From: Brucella anthropi ATCC 49188
GTDB taxonomy: Bacteria > Pseudomonadota > Alphaproteobacteria > Rhizobiales > Rhizobiaceae
Direction: 5' to 3'
Length of the DNA stretch: 64,000 nt
Assembly: GCF_000017405.1 (NCBI RefSeq)
Contig: NC_009668.1
Span: forward strand, 248,001 to 312,000
Position numbers and translations under genes: made by a program. The notes beneath the pieces are model-generated. The model was not told the origin of the DNA and ran no database searches. It worked only from the letters and a program-made list of their open reading frames with translations. Of the stretch, positions 27,652-35,990 are shown one piece after another; the first letter of the stretch is position 1; each line of letters opens with the position of its first letter.

Positions 27652-28380
27652 ATGAATCAAGTGCTAACACAGTCTCGTCCAATCCGTTTGAAAGGGAGAT
27701 CCTTTCTTGCGCTGGTACTCTCGCCTGAACTGCCGCTCGATGGCTGGCTCGACAAGCTGGACGATCTTGCAGCCCGTTCCGTGGGTTTCTTTCTGAACCG
27801 CCCGATCGTTCTCGATCTGGAGAACGTTTCGATCGAGCGTCCGCAATTGGTTCAATTGCTTGAGGATTTGGTTAAACGTGGTGTCTGGATCACGGGCTTT
27901 GAAAATGCGCGGCCCTCTCTGCTGGGGCCAGGCATGCCGCCAGCGATGCGTGGCGGACAACCTGCCGCAGATTTCGACCCGGAGATCACAGAACCGAAGT
28001 CGCAGGAGCGCACTCCGGTGGCACCCGCATCGGTACAACTCGTCAAGGCCGTTCCGTCCATGGTGGTTACCGAGCCGGTACGGTCTGGTCAGTCGGTCTA
28101 CTTTCCGGACGGCGATGTAACGATTGTTGGTTCTGTAGCGTCCGGTGCGGAAGTGGTGGCTGGTGGCTCGATCCACGTTTATGGCGCGCTGCGCGGTCGT
28201 GCGATGGCTGGGACAGCCGGAAATGCCGATGCGCGCATTTTCTGTCGCAAGATGGAGGCAGAACTCGTTGCCATCGACGGTCTTTACAAGACGGCCGAAG
28301 ACATGGAGAGCCGATTGCGCGGACAGGCAGTCCAGCTCTGGCTCGACGGCGATTACATGATGGCCGAAACGCTAAACTAG
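27652..28380 (+). CDS. minC: septum site-determining protein MinC
   Basis: A 242-residue FtsZ-polymerisation inhibitor. The N-terminal domain (about 1-115) is followed by a linker rich in P and E. The C-terminal beta-helix domain is recognised by VRSGQSVYFPDGDVTIVGSV, GGSIHVYGALRGRA and DARIFCRKMEAELVAIDG (each within residues 142-215), the standard MinC fold and MinD contact. It is the first gene of minCDE. In Brucella relatives this operon lies on the second chromosome. Confidence 0.95.
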   Translation: MNQVLTQSRPIRLKGRSFLALVLSPELPLDGWLDKLDDLAARSVGFFLNRPIVLDLENVSIERPQLVQLLEDLVKRGVWITGFENARPSLLGPGMPPAMRGGQPAADFDPEITEPKSQERTPVAPASVQLVKAVPSMVVTEPVRSGQSVYFPDGDVTIVGSVASGAEVVAGGSIHVYGALRGRAMAGTAGNADARIFCRKMEAELVAIDGLYKTAEDMESRLRGQAVQLWLDGDYMMAETLN

Positions 28381-28530
28381 CATGTTTCCCAAACGGCCGA
28401 GCAGCCTTGGGAAAATGCTGGTCCAGACAAATTGTCAGGGCACTTTTGAGTGCTGAAAAAGAAAAGCAGAGCATTTCATATCCCGGGTAACGAATGCTCT
28501 GGAGGCGCGCGGGAGATACAGGAGACAAAT

Positions 28531-29346
28531 ATGGCAAAAGTGATTGTTGTAACTTCCGGTAAGGGTGGCGTTGGCAAAACGACATCAACCGCTGCAATCG
28601 GCGCTGCGCTGGCGCAACGCGGCGAGAAGACAGTCGTTATCGACTTCGATGTTGGTCTGCGTAACCTTGACCTGGTCATGGGAGCAGAACGTCGCGTCGT
28701 ATTCGATCTGGTCAATGTCATTCAGGGTGATGCAAAGCTTCCGCAGGCTTTGATCCGCGACAAGCGCCTTGAGACACTGTATCTGCTGCCTGCCTCCCAG
28801 ACGCGCGATAAGGATAACCTGACCACTGATGGCGTCGACCGCGTCATGGAAGATCTCAAGAAAGAGTTCGACTGGATCATTTGCGATAGCCCCGCCGGGA
28901 TCGAACGCGGTGCCACACTCGCCATGCGTCATGCGGATATGGCTGTGGTTGTCACGAATCCTGAAGTGTCGTCTGTGCGCGATTCCGACCGTATCATCGG
29001 TCTGCTGGATGCCAAGACACTCAAGGCCGAACGTGGCGAGCGTGTGGAAAAGCATCTCTTGCTGACCCGTTATGACCCGGTACGCGCCGAGCGCGGCGAC
29101 ATGCTGAAGGTTGATGACGTTCTCGAAATTCTGTCCATTCCGCTTCTGGGTATTATTCCGGAAAGCCAGGACGTTCTGCGGGCATCCAATATTGGTTCCC
29201 CCGTAACGCTCGCCGATCAGCGCAGTGCGCCTGCATTGGCTTATCTCGACGCAGCCCGCCGCCTCGCCGGCGAAGAAGTGCCGATGACTGTTCCATCCGA
29301 AAAGCGCGGCCTTCTGGGTAAACTTTTCGGAAGGAGAGCGGCATGA
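28531..29346 (+). CDS. minD: septum site-determining ATPase MinD
   Basis: A 271-residue membrane-associated ATPase of the ParA/MinD class. The deviant Walker A G10-K-G-G-V-G-K16-T-T includes the signature lysine K11. D152-like residues occur in [12 protein letters not shown], and the C-terminal amphipathic helix ([13 protein letters not shown]) anchors it to the membrane. ATG 28531 follows CAGGAGA. It recruits MinC, and the 4-bp overlap with minE couples their translation. Confidence 0.97.
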   Translation: MAKVIVVTSGKGGVGKTTSTAAIGAALAQRGEKTVVIDFDVGLRNLDLVMGAERRVVFDLVNVIQGDAKLPQALIRDKRLETLYLLPASQTRDKDNLTTDGVDRVMEDLKKEFDWIICDSPAGIERGATLAMRHADMAVVVTNPEVSSVRDSDRIIGLLDAKTLKAERGERVEKHLLLTRYDPVRAERGDMLKVDDVLEILSIPLLGIIPESQDVLRASNIGSPVTLADQRSAPALAYLDAARRLAGEEVPMTVPSEKRGLLGKLFGRRAA

Positions 29347-29612
29347 GCCTGTTTCGTTTCTTCAGCAAACCTGCTTCCGCGCCGCAAGCGCGAGAACGGT
29401 TGCAGGTTCTGCTCGCCCATGAAAGGGCGTCACACGAACATTCCGATCTTGTTGCGGTATTGCGGGAGGAAATTCTCGCCGTTATCGCCAAGCATATCCA
29501 GATTGATCGCGACAAGGTCAGCGTGAAAATGGATCGAGGTGACCAGATGTCGACGCTCGAAGTCGATATCGAGCTTCCGTTGAAAACAAAAGCGAAGGTG
29601 CGGGCAGCCTGA
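29343..29612 (+). CDS. minE: cell division topological specificity factor MinE
   Basis: An 89-residue protein with the MinE pattern. The N-terminal helix [20 protein letters not shown] and [20 protein letters not shown] make up the MinD-contact region. The dimerisation domain [26 protein letters not shown] follows (in parts). It stimulates MinD ATPase and drives Min relocation. It starts in the stop of minD (ATGA). Confidence 0.95.
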   Translation: MSLFRFFSKPASAPQARERLQVLLAHERASHEHSDLVAVLREEILAVIAKHIQIDRDKVSVKMDRGDQMSTLEVDIELPLKTKAKVRAA

Positions 29613-29673
29613 TTAAAGCACAATCCGACCGGAGTGAAACGAAGGTCGATAAGATTATGCTTACAATAGAAAA

Positions 29674-29719
29674 GGTTAGAGCGCCGATCTGATTTAATCG
29701 GATCGAAATGCATTCTAAC
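29674..29719. repeat. Rhizobiales-type dispersed palindrome
   Basis: GTTAGA (29674-29679) pairs with TCTAAC (29714-29719). The inside is a GATCTGATTTAATCGGATC palindrome. The design is typical of short dispersed intergenic repeats in Brucella, Ochrobactrum and Rhizobium. It lies between minE and a short ORF. Confidence 0.5.
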
Positions 29720-29758
29720 ACCAGTCTTGCGGATAGCCAGAAAGATGGAGGGAAAACC

Positions 29759-29929
29759 ATGAACCGCGGTGCACTTCTCACCAGATTGAAGGAGCTTCAG
29801 GAGCTTCCAAAGTTTCAGAAGCGGGATATCTGTACCATAAGCGCTTTCCTGCAGCTTGAGGCACTGGCTGAACATGTCAGAGTCTGCGAAGAGGCAGCGG
29901 GCGTTGCACAAACGGGGCAGGATCATTGA
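29759..29929 (+). CDS. small hypothetical protein, 56 residues
   Basis: A 56-residue ORF from ATG 29759 with GGAGGG 9 nt upstream. The protein MNRGALLTRLKELQELPKFQ is basic at the start and then helical and neutral, with cysteines at CTIS and VCEE. It has no signal peptide or membrane helix. Its stop codon lies in the loop of a strong terminator (29916-29943), which supports a real transcription unit. The family is not recognised. Confidence 0.5.
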   Translation: MNRGALLTRLKELQELPKFQKRDICTISAFLQLEALAEHVRVCEEAAGVAQTGQDH

Positions 29930-29943
29930 TCCTGCCTTTTCCT
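29916..29943 (+). terminator. rho-independent terminator overlapping the small ORF stop
   Basis: GGCAGGATC (29916-29924) and GATCCTGCC (29928-29936) make a perfect 9-bp stem with a 3-nt loop, followed by TTTTCC. The stop codon TGA (29927-29929) is inside it. Confidence 0.85.
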
Positions 29944-30008
29944 TGTAGGATTGAGCTTTCCTGAACACTCATAGCGTGTGTTCTCGGCAGATCAAGATTG
30001 TTGCGTGT

Positions 30009-30092
30009 TTACGGCACGGCAAAAAACATCTGCAAATAGCAGCCGAGAAAGGCAAGGGCGATCAGCGCCACGATGAGGAACAGGAGCTTCAT
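30009..30092 (-). CDS. 27-residue hydrophobic peptide, possible small membrane protein
   Basis: Minus-strand ORF MKLLFLIVALIALAFLGCYL followed by QMFFAVP and a stop. It is a single membrane helix with a possible lipobox-like ALAFLGC, although the length makes lipidation unlikely. No clear ribosome binding site. It may be a genuine small membrane protein, since an amphipathic charge start and an in-frame stop are kept, but chance cannot be excluded. Confidence 0.3.
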   Translation of the reverse strand: MKLLFLIVALIALAFLGCYLQMFFAVP

Positions 30093-30214
30093 GCATCATG
30101 CATCGCTTAATCGCTGTTCACGTTCAAGAAAACAGATGGTGATTGACGGCAATGGTACAGAAAATATTGCTTCATCCCATTGTTTCCATGTGTTTTTCGA
30201 ATTGGCGGCTTTCC

Positions 30215-31126
30215 TCATTTGTTTGAGATAGGCGCAAGCTCCTGTCGTGCCGTCGTCAAAACCGTCTGTGTGAGGCTTGCGAGCCTGTCGGCCGCAAGGC
30301 GGTTGACCTGCCAGAACAGGGGAATATCCAGCGGCGTATCCGGGATGAGTTCCACCAGTTTGCCCGACTGCAAATGGTCACCGACCAACTGCACCGGATT
30401 CATCCCCCATCCCATGCCTGACAGGCTTGCCTCGACAAAAGCCTGTGTCGAGGGAAGCCAATGTGTCGGGCATGCTATATCGGTTCGGAGGGCAGTGCGC
30501 ACCCACTGATCCTGCAATCTGTCCTTTTGGTTGAACGTCAGTGCCGGCGCTTTGGCAATAGCATCGTGGGTTATTCCGTCTGGAAAGTGGCGAGCGATGA
30601 ATTCCGGTGATGCCGTGGCGCGATATTGAAGGATACCAAGCGGGGTTAGACGACAGCCTTGAACTGGTTTTGATAAAGAAGTCACGGCGGCTACGACACG
30701 CCCGCGCTGCAGCCATTCGGCAGTGTGATCCTGATCGTCGACCGCAATGTTGAAAAGATATTCCGCTGTCGTGCTGAAATGCGAGATTGCTTTCAGAAAC
30801 CACGTGCCCAGACTATCAGCGTTGGTCGCTATATGAAGCGTTACGCGCTGTGCAGTATTTTCGCTTCCGGACAGTCCAGGCAACTCTGCCAGAAGTTCGC
30901 GTTCGAGCATGCCTACCTGCTCGATATGCCGGCACAACCAGTCTCCTTTTTCGGTCGCCGTGCAAGGAGAGCCTCGCTCAATGAGTACTGCGCCAAGCCG
31001 CTCTTCGAGATGTTTGACACGTTGCGAGATTGCTGACGGAGTGACGTTCAACGCTCGTGCGGCTTTCTCAAAACTGCCCGTCTGCACCACCATCGCCACT
31101 GCTCTCAAGGCGGAATAGTCGATCAT
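30215..31126 (-). CDS. argP: LysR-family ArgP-like regulator
   Basis: A 303-residue LysR protein. The N-terminal winged helix MIDYSALRAVAMVVQTGSFE with NVTPSAISQRVKHLEERLG matches the ArgP/IciA group, which activates basic amino acid exporters such as argO/lysE. The effector domain (about 95-290) keeps the TNADSLGTWFLKAI start typical of ArgP. It is divergent from a LysE/ArgO-like exporter with an inverted repeat between them, the standard ArgP arrangement. Confidence 0.85.
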   Translation of the reverse strand: MIDYSALRAVAMVVQTGSFEKAARALNVTPSAISQRVKHLEERLGAVLIERGSPCTATEKGDWLCRHIEQVGMLERELLAELPGLSGSENTAQRVTLHIATNADSLGTWFLKAISHFSTTAEYLFNIAVDDQDHTAEWLQRGRVVAAVTSLSKPVQGCRLTPLGILQYRATASPEFIARHFPDGITHDAIAKAPALTFNQKDRLQDQWVRTALRTDIACPTHWLPSTQAFVEASLSGMGWGMNPVQLVGDHLQSGKLVELIPDTPLDIPLFWQVNRLAADRLASLTQTVLTTARQELAPISNK

Positions 31127-31134
31127 TAGAATTC

Positions 31135-31168
31135 CTAAACTGGAGTTATTAAGTTTAATTATTCTAAT
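31135..31168. promoter_or_regulatory. inverted repeat in the argP-lysE intergenic region
   Basis: ATTAGAAT (31135-31142) and ATTCTAAT (31161-31168) form a perfect 8-bp inverted repeat with an 18-bp spacer between the divergent genes. It is a good candidate binding site for the LysR regulator. Confidence 0.5.
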
Positions 31169-31220
31169 CCTTTAGCATTTGGTATCCAAGTGCCAACTTA
31201 CTCCCAGATGGCGACCATTT

Positions 31221-31829
31221 ATGAACACTTCAATCTACGTAACCGGCTTTACCATGGGCCTCACCCTCATTGTCGCGATTGGTGCACAAAACGCTTTCGT
31301 TCTGCGGCAGGGTTTACGCGATGAGCATGTGTTCGCCGTCAGCCTGGCTTGTGCCGTATCGGATGCCATCCTGATCCTGATAGGTGTGACAAGCTTCCAG
31401 AAGATCGCTGCCATCATGCCTGCGCTTGATCCCATCATGCGATATGGCGGTGCAGCTTTTCTGATCTGGTATGGTGCGCGAAGCCTTTACTCCGCTTTCA
31501 CCTCGTCAGCGGTTCTGGCCACTGCGAACGGGGCGTCCGTGAGCCTTACCAAGACGCTTGCAACCTGTCTGGCACTGACATGGCTCAATCCGCATGTCTA
31601 TCTGGATACTGTCGTGCTGCTCGGAACGATTTCTACGCAGTTTCCCGGTTTGGAAACGTCGTTCGCGGCGGGGGCTATCACCGCATCCTTCGTGTTTTTC
31701 TTTTCGCTTGGCTTCGGTGCCCGCTGGCTGCGCCCGATCTTTGCCCGCCCGTCGTCATGGCGCATTCTTGAAGGCGTCATTGCCGTTACGATGTGGTCTA
31801 TCGCGCTGAAGCTCGTGACCGGCGTGTAA
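31221..31829 (+). CDS. LysE/ArgO-family amino acid exporter
   Basis: A 202-residue inner-membrane exporter of basic amino acids. It has about six hydrophobic segments. The family start GFTMGLTLIVAIGAQNAFVL and the motif ALTWLNPHVYLDTVVLLG are diagnostic of LysE/ArgO. ATG 31221 is used because the upstream in-frame start at 31179 falls in the regulatory region. It is divergent from the ArgP-like gene and ends at a bidirectional terminator. Confidence 0.92.
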   Translation: MNTSIYVTGFTMGLTLIVAIGAQNAFVLRQGLRDEHVFAVSLACAVSDAILILIGVTSFQKIAAIMPALDPIMRYGGAAFLIWYGARSLYSAFTSSAVLATANGASVSLTKTLATCLALTWLNPHVYLDTVVLLGTISTQFPGLETSFAAGAITASFVFFFSLGFGARWLRPIFARPSSWRILEGVIAVTMWSIALKLVTGV

Positions 31830-31850
31830 CGATCTCAGGCTATCCAAACT

Positions 31851-31891
31851 AAAAAGCCGGATGCGTTTACTGCATCCGGCTTTTTAGTTTT
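31851..31891. terminator. bidirectional rho-independent terminator
   Basis: GCCGGATGC (31856-31864) pairs with GCATCCGGC (31872-31880). It is flanked by AAAAA and TTTTT, so it can stop transcripts from both convergent genes. Confidence 0.9.
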
Positions 31892-31904
31892 TGGAAGAAC
31901 ACAC

Positions 31905-32645
31905 CTAGAGGCCCATAGCCTTCAATTCCTGAAGCGGAGGGATCGTTTCGTACATAACAGGATCGAGGCGGTCCCATATGATTCCGCAGGTTGGCTTGTG
32001 CGGGTCCTTCACCTCTATTGTGCGGGTGGGTGTGAAAATCACGTCCGCGACGGTGTCATAGACATCCGGCGTGAGCTTTTCGCTCAGAACCTGACAGTCG
32101 TGTACGACAGCGGCAGCAGGCGTCGCTGCAGTGATGCGGCCCAGACGGTAAAGCATACCCCATTCGGCATCGAAGAAGCCATGCCCTTTGCCGAAGCGTA
32201 CGCCCTCGAGATTGATCGCGCCGGTGCCGGTGACCATGTAATCGACGACTGGCATAGCCGAGATATCTTTCAGCGTGACCGGCTGTCCCACACGCTCCAT
32301 GCCGTCGAGCGTCGAGGCGTAAAGATAATAATCCGGCGAAATCAGCTTCGGATCGAGAACCCAGAAGCCGCGCTTGATGGAATATGTGGTTATCAGAACG
32401 GTCTTGCCGTCTTTCAAAGCCTGAAGACGCAGGCGGTCGAGACAATTATCGGGCGTAATGAAGATGAAATCTGCATTCTGATAATAATGATGGCTTGTCA
32501 GCCGGGCTACCGCATCCTCTCCACCTTCAAAATCTGCGATGAACTCGCCGAAGTCGAAATGGAAACGGCTATCCGGGACAGCAACCTTGCGCAACTCGCT
32601 CCACACACGTTCGCGAACGGAAGCTTTGTGATCGGTGATTTCCAT
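31905..32645 (-). CDS. 5-formyltetrahydrofolate cyclo-ligase-like protein (copy 2)
   Basis: A 246-residue protein of the 5-formyltetrahydrofolate cyclo-ligase-like family (COG0212 type). RERVWSELRKVAVPD begins the fold. The P-loop-like GVRFGKGHGFFDAEWG and the end segment VADVIFTPTRTIEVKD match the family. Paralogs of this group have been linked to thiamine metabolism rather than folate. The ATG at 32645 follows CAAGGAGTCC. It is the last gene of the minus-strand transporter operon and shares the fold with a second copy at 35991-36728. Confidence 0.8.
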   Translation of the reverse strand: MEITDHKASVRERVWSELRKVAVPDSRFHFDFGEFIADFEGGEDAVARLTSHHYYQNADFIFITPDNCLDRLRLQALKDGKTVLITTYSIKRGFWVLDPKLISPDYYLYASTLDGMERVGQPVTLKDISAMPVVDYMVTGTGAINLEGVRFGKGHGFFDAEWGMLYRLGRITAATPAAAVVHDCQVLSEKLTPDVYDTVADVIFTPTRTIEVKDPHKPTCGIIWDRLDPVMYETIPPLQELKAMGL

Positions 32646-32661
32646 GGGGACTCCTTGCATT

Positions 32662-34233
32662 TTAGTCTGCCGGGCTCATGCCGCGGCGTGCGAGCACCTG
32701 GCGCTCGCAGAGGGCTACGATTTGATAGAAAATGACGGACAGCATCACGGACACCACGGCAACGGCCCAGATCATGCCGTAGTCGAGATAGCCGCGTGAC
32801 TGGTTGAGAAGGTTTCCGAGCCCCGTACCCGTTGCCAGCCATTCTGCAATCATGACGCCAAGCAAAGCGCGCGGTACGGCAAGGCGAATGGCAGCGAAGA
32901 GATAGGGCAGGGAGGCGGGCACGGATACCAGATGGATTTGTGTCCAGATGCTGGCGCCATAGGCGCGGGGCACATCCAGTGCGGCACGAGGAACCAGTGC
33001 CATACCCTGAGCCATAGTCACGAAGGCAGGGAAGAATGTGACTGAGACCGTAATCCAGAGGATGACGGACGGGCCGCGTCCCAATAACAGAACGAGTAGG
33101 GGTGTCAGGGCAACGAGTGGCATTGTCTGCGTGACAAGGGCGACAGGCATGAAGCCGCGCACGATGGCAGGCTTGGCGACTGAGGCGATGGCGAGCGCAA
33201 AGGCGAAAAGGATGCCTGCTGCCATGCCAAGAAAAGTAAGCGGTAAAGTTTGCGAAAGCGCTGTCAGCAATTTTGCCTGTGCGGGAGCTGCAGACGGAGC
33301 GAGGAAAAGATAGTCGAACAGTCCGGCTGGTGTCTTGGCAATCATGGCCGGTGTTCCCATGAAAACGAGCAGCAGCCACCATAAGACGAACGGAAGCGCG
33401 ATCGAACAAATGACGAGAATAAAGTTTAGGCCGCGAGAGTCGCGCGGGGCAGTGTTTGGAGCGTTGGCTGGGACGGTGATGGCCTTGGTGCTGCCAGTCA
33501 GCATTTTTGCAAGAATGGAAAAGAGCGCATAGGCCAATCCTGCGAGCAAGGTAGCGCACAGACCGATACCCCAGAGCCGGGTCGGTTCTGCTCGCCCGAG
33601 AGAACCGATCAGATAGGCGCCGAGACCGAAACGCCCACCGCCACCAAACTCAGCCAGAATGGAGCCTAGAACCGCATTGGGAGCGGCAATACGCAGACCG
33701 GCAAGGATTGACGGCAGAGCGGATCGCAATTGGGCCAGACGCAGCACTTTCCATCGGTTGCCACCATAGGCACGAACAATATCCACCATACGGCGGTCCG
33801 TCTGGCTGATGCCAGTCATGGTGGCGGCCATGGTGATGAAATAACAACCAAGTGCCGCCAGCGTGATACGCGGCGTCATTCCTGAAAAAGTCAGAACCAG
33901 AATAGGCGAGATGGCAATTGGAGGCAGTGCAAAAATCGCGATGTTGACGCCCCGACCCAGTTTCGCGGCAGCTGGAAAGAGGGCGAACAGAATGCCTGCA
34001 GCTACGGCAACAAGGTTTCCGATGACAAAGCCAGCACCAGCGCCCTGAAGTGTCGCTAGTATATGAGCTGGATAATCGGCACGGTCGATCCACAGACGGG
34101 CCAGGACCGCCGAAGGTGCTGGCAAGGCGCCGCCTGCAATCAGGGAAAAGCGGCCACAAATCTCCCAGACTGCAAGAAGAATAACCCAGTTGCGCAAGGT
34201 GGAGAGATGGGTTGATGGCTTCATGTCAGCCAT
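32662..34233 (-). CDS. ABC permease with two fused transmembrane domains
   Basis: A 523-residue permease carrying two tandem nitrate/taurine-type (BPD) permease domains, roughly 20-255 and 285-515. Each has its own EAA loop (YGGNRWKVLRLAQLRSALPS and YGASIWTQIHLVSVPASLPY). Two domains in one chain replace the usual homodimer or pair. ATG 34233 is favoured by GGAGG 7 nt upstream and overlaps the ATPase stop. It works with the upstream ATPase and the NMT1/THI5-like binding protein. Confidence 0.9.
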   Translation of the reverse strand: MADMKPSTHLSTLRNWVILLAVWEICGRFSLIAGGALPAPSAVLARLWIDRADYPAHILATLQGAGAGFVIGNLVAVAAGILFALFPAAAKLGRGVNIAIFALPPIAISPILVLTFSGMTPRITLAALGCYFITMAATMTGISQTDRRMVDIVRAYGGNRWKVLRLAQLRSALPSILAGLRIAAPNAVLGSILAEFGGGGRFGLGAYLIGSLGRAEPTRLWGIGLCATLLAGLAYALFSILAKMLTGSTKAITVPANAPNTAPRDSRGLNFILVICSIALPFVLWWLLLVFMGTPAMIAKTPAGLFDYLFLAPSAAPAQAKLLTALSQTLPLTFLGMAAGILFAFALAIASVAKPAIVRGFMPVALVTQTMPLVALTPLLVLLLGRGPSVILWITVSVTFFPAFVTMAQGMALVPRAALDVPRAYGASIWTQIHLVSVPASLPYLFAAIRLAVPRALLGVMIAEWLATGTGLGNLLNQSRGYLDYGMIWAVAVVSVMLSVIFYQIVALCERQVLARRGMSPAD

Positions 34234-34993
34234 GCAAAGCCTCCGCGACAGCGTCCTCCAGCGCATGGAATTGCGACGTGCTGAATATTTCGGGGCTGCG
34301 TGGGCGTTCCAGCGGAATATTGATGATCTTCGCGATGCGTCCGGGGCGACTGTGCATCACCACGATCCGGTCGGCGAGGAAAACCGCTTCGTCTATGCCA
34401 TGGGTGACAAGTAGGGTGGTGGCCTTGCTTTCAAGCCATATGCGTTGAAGCTCAATGTTCATCTGGCGGCGCAATATCTGGTCGAGTGCGCCGAAAGGCT
34501 CGTCGAGAAACAGAACGCGCGGATCGGTGACCAGAGAGCGGGCAATTGCCACACGCTGGCGCATGCCGCCGGAAAGCTCACCCGGAAGTGCTTTTTCGAA
34601 GCCTTTGAGGCCAACAAGGGCGATCAATTCGGCAATCCGGTCGGTCTTTGCTGAACGAGACAGGCCAAGCACATCCAACGGTAAGGCAATATTGTCTTCG
34701 ACATTGCGCCAAGGCATGAGCGCCGCATCCTGAAAAGCCACACCGGTCAGTCCGGCCTTTGCGGCCTCTACAGGGCTTTTGCCCATGACTGAAATCGAGC
34801 CGTTATCAGGCTGATCGAGACCGAGTGCCAACCGCAACATGGTCGACTTGCCACAACCGGACGGTCCGATGAGTGCAGTGAACGAGCCGGTGGGGCATTC
34901 GAGCGAGACATCGGATAGCGCAACTACATTCGTGCCGCGCCCCGAAAAGGAGCGCGTCACATTTTCAAGTTTGATACCGGACATATCAGGCAT
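34226..34993 (-). CDS. ABC transporter ATPase (nitrate/taurine/thiamine-precursor type)
   Basis: A 255-residue ATPase. It has Walker A GPSGCGKST, signature [16 protein letters not shown], Walker B VLFLDEPFGALD and the switch histidine in LVTHGIDEAV. It groups with ATPases of the TauB/SsuB/ThiZ kind. Its ATG overlaps the stop of the binding-protein gene (TGATG). It energises the fused permease. Confidence 0.92.
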   Translation of the reverse strand: MPDMSGIKLENVTRSFSGRGTNVVALSDVSLECPTGSFTALIGPSGCGKSTMLRLALGLDQPDNGSISVMGKSPVEAAKAGLTGVAFQDAALMPWRNVEDNIALPLDVLGLSRSAKTDRIAELIALVGLKGFEKALPGELSGGMRQRVAIARSLVTDPRVLFLDEPFGALDQILRRQMNIELQRIWLESKATTLLVTHGIDEAVFLADRIVVMHSRPGRIAKIINIPLERPRSPEIFSTSQFHALEDAVAEALHG

Positions 34994-35964
34994 CAAATCT
35001 CTTCAAGAAGCGTTGTGTCGAAATGATCGCGCTTGGCGGCGATGCCAATCGTACCGAGCGCCTTGATCGTGTTCTCGATGGCTTCTTCGCTCATGGAGAA
35101 TACACCATTCGGTGTCTCGATCAGCGGCTTCTGCGCCGTGTTGAAATAGACTTCGTTTTCGATCGAGCGGCCGGTGCCCTTGAACCAGCTGTCGGCAAAT
35201 TTTGGTGGGTAGGCTGCTGGGTCCTTGAGGTTTTCATCCCAGCCCTTGCGGCTTGCGCGAAGGAAAGCAACGAGATCCTTGCGCTTTGTCTTGAGTGTTT
35301 CTTCCGTAACGACAACCGTATCGTTGAAGATCGTAAAGCCAAAATCATAGAGCAGGAAGGAAACTGCCTCTTCGCCAGCCTGCTTGATGGTGAAAGGAAC
35401 ATTGGTCGTAAAATCGAGTGAAGCGTCGATTTCACCCTTGATGAGCGGCGTCGGATCATAGGCGTAAGGAACGATGTTGACTTGAGAAGGCTCTATGCCC
35501 GAAATCTTCAGCATGGCTTCAACCGAGATGACGTTGACCGGCGGCACAGCCAGCGTTTTGCCGATCAGGTCCTTTGGCTCCCTGATCGGGTTCTTGGCCA
35601 GCGAAATAATACCGATTGGGTTCTTCTGATACTGGGCGCCGATGATTTTGAAAGGCGCACCCTGTTCGACGATGGCCTTGATCGTCGTGTCGGGGGTGGT
35701 GAGGGTCAGATCGGCCTTGCCCGCAATGATCGTGCTTTCCGGAATGACGTCGGGACCACCGGAGATATAGTTCAGGTCGAGGCCTTCTTCGCGATAGAAG
35801 CCCTTGTCGACTGCAATGAAATAGCCGCTGAATTCCGCATCATTGATCCAGGAAGCCTGAAAGTTGAATGGTGTATCCGCAGAGGCAAAACGGCTCATGG
35901 CTGGCAGAGCGGCTGCGGCGCCCATCAGTCCGAGAAAACGACGGCGATCCAGGGCAATATTCAT
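34993..35964 (-). CDS. NMT1/THI5-like substrate-binding protein
   Basis: A 323-residue periplasmic binding protein. The RRRFLGLMGAAAALP start (residues 7-21) suggests Tat or Sec export, with cleavage near ASA-DTPF. The mature part FQASWINDAEFSGYFIAVDK is the NMT1/THI5 pattern (pyrimidine or hydroxymethylpyrimidine-precursor binding). Other members bind nitrate, sulfonates or riboflavin precursors. The two cyclo-ligase-like neighbours support a thiamine-pyrimidine-related ligand; this is inference. No TPP riboswitch was found upstream. Confidence 0.85.
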   Translation of the reverse strand: MNIALDRRRFLGLMGAAAALPAMSRFASADTPFNFQASWINDAEFSGYFIAVDKGFYREEGLDLNYISGGPDVIPESTIIAGKADLTLTTPDTTIKAIVEQGAPFKIIGAQYQKNPIGIISLAKNPIREPKDLIGKTLAVPPVNVISVEAMLKISGIEPSQVNIVPYAYDPTPLIKGEIDASLDFTTNVPFTIKQAGEEAVSFLLYDFGFTIFNDTVVVTEETLKTKRKDLVAFLRASRKGWDENLKDPAAYPPKFADSWFKGTGRSIENEVYFNTAQKPLIETPNGVFSMSEEAIENTIKALGTIGIAAKRDHFDTTLLEEI

Positions 35965-35990
35965 TGAATTTTCCTTTTGGTGCTGAACTG

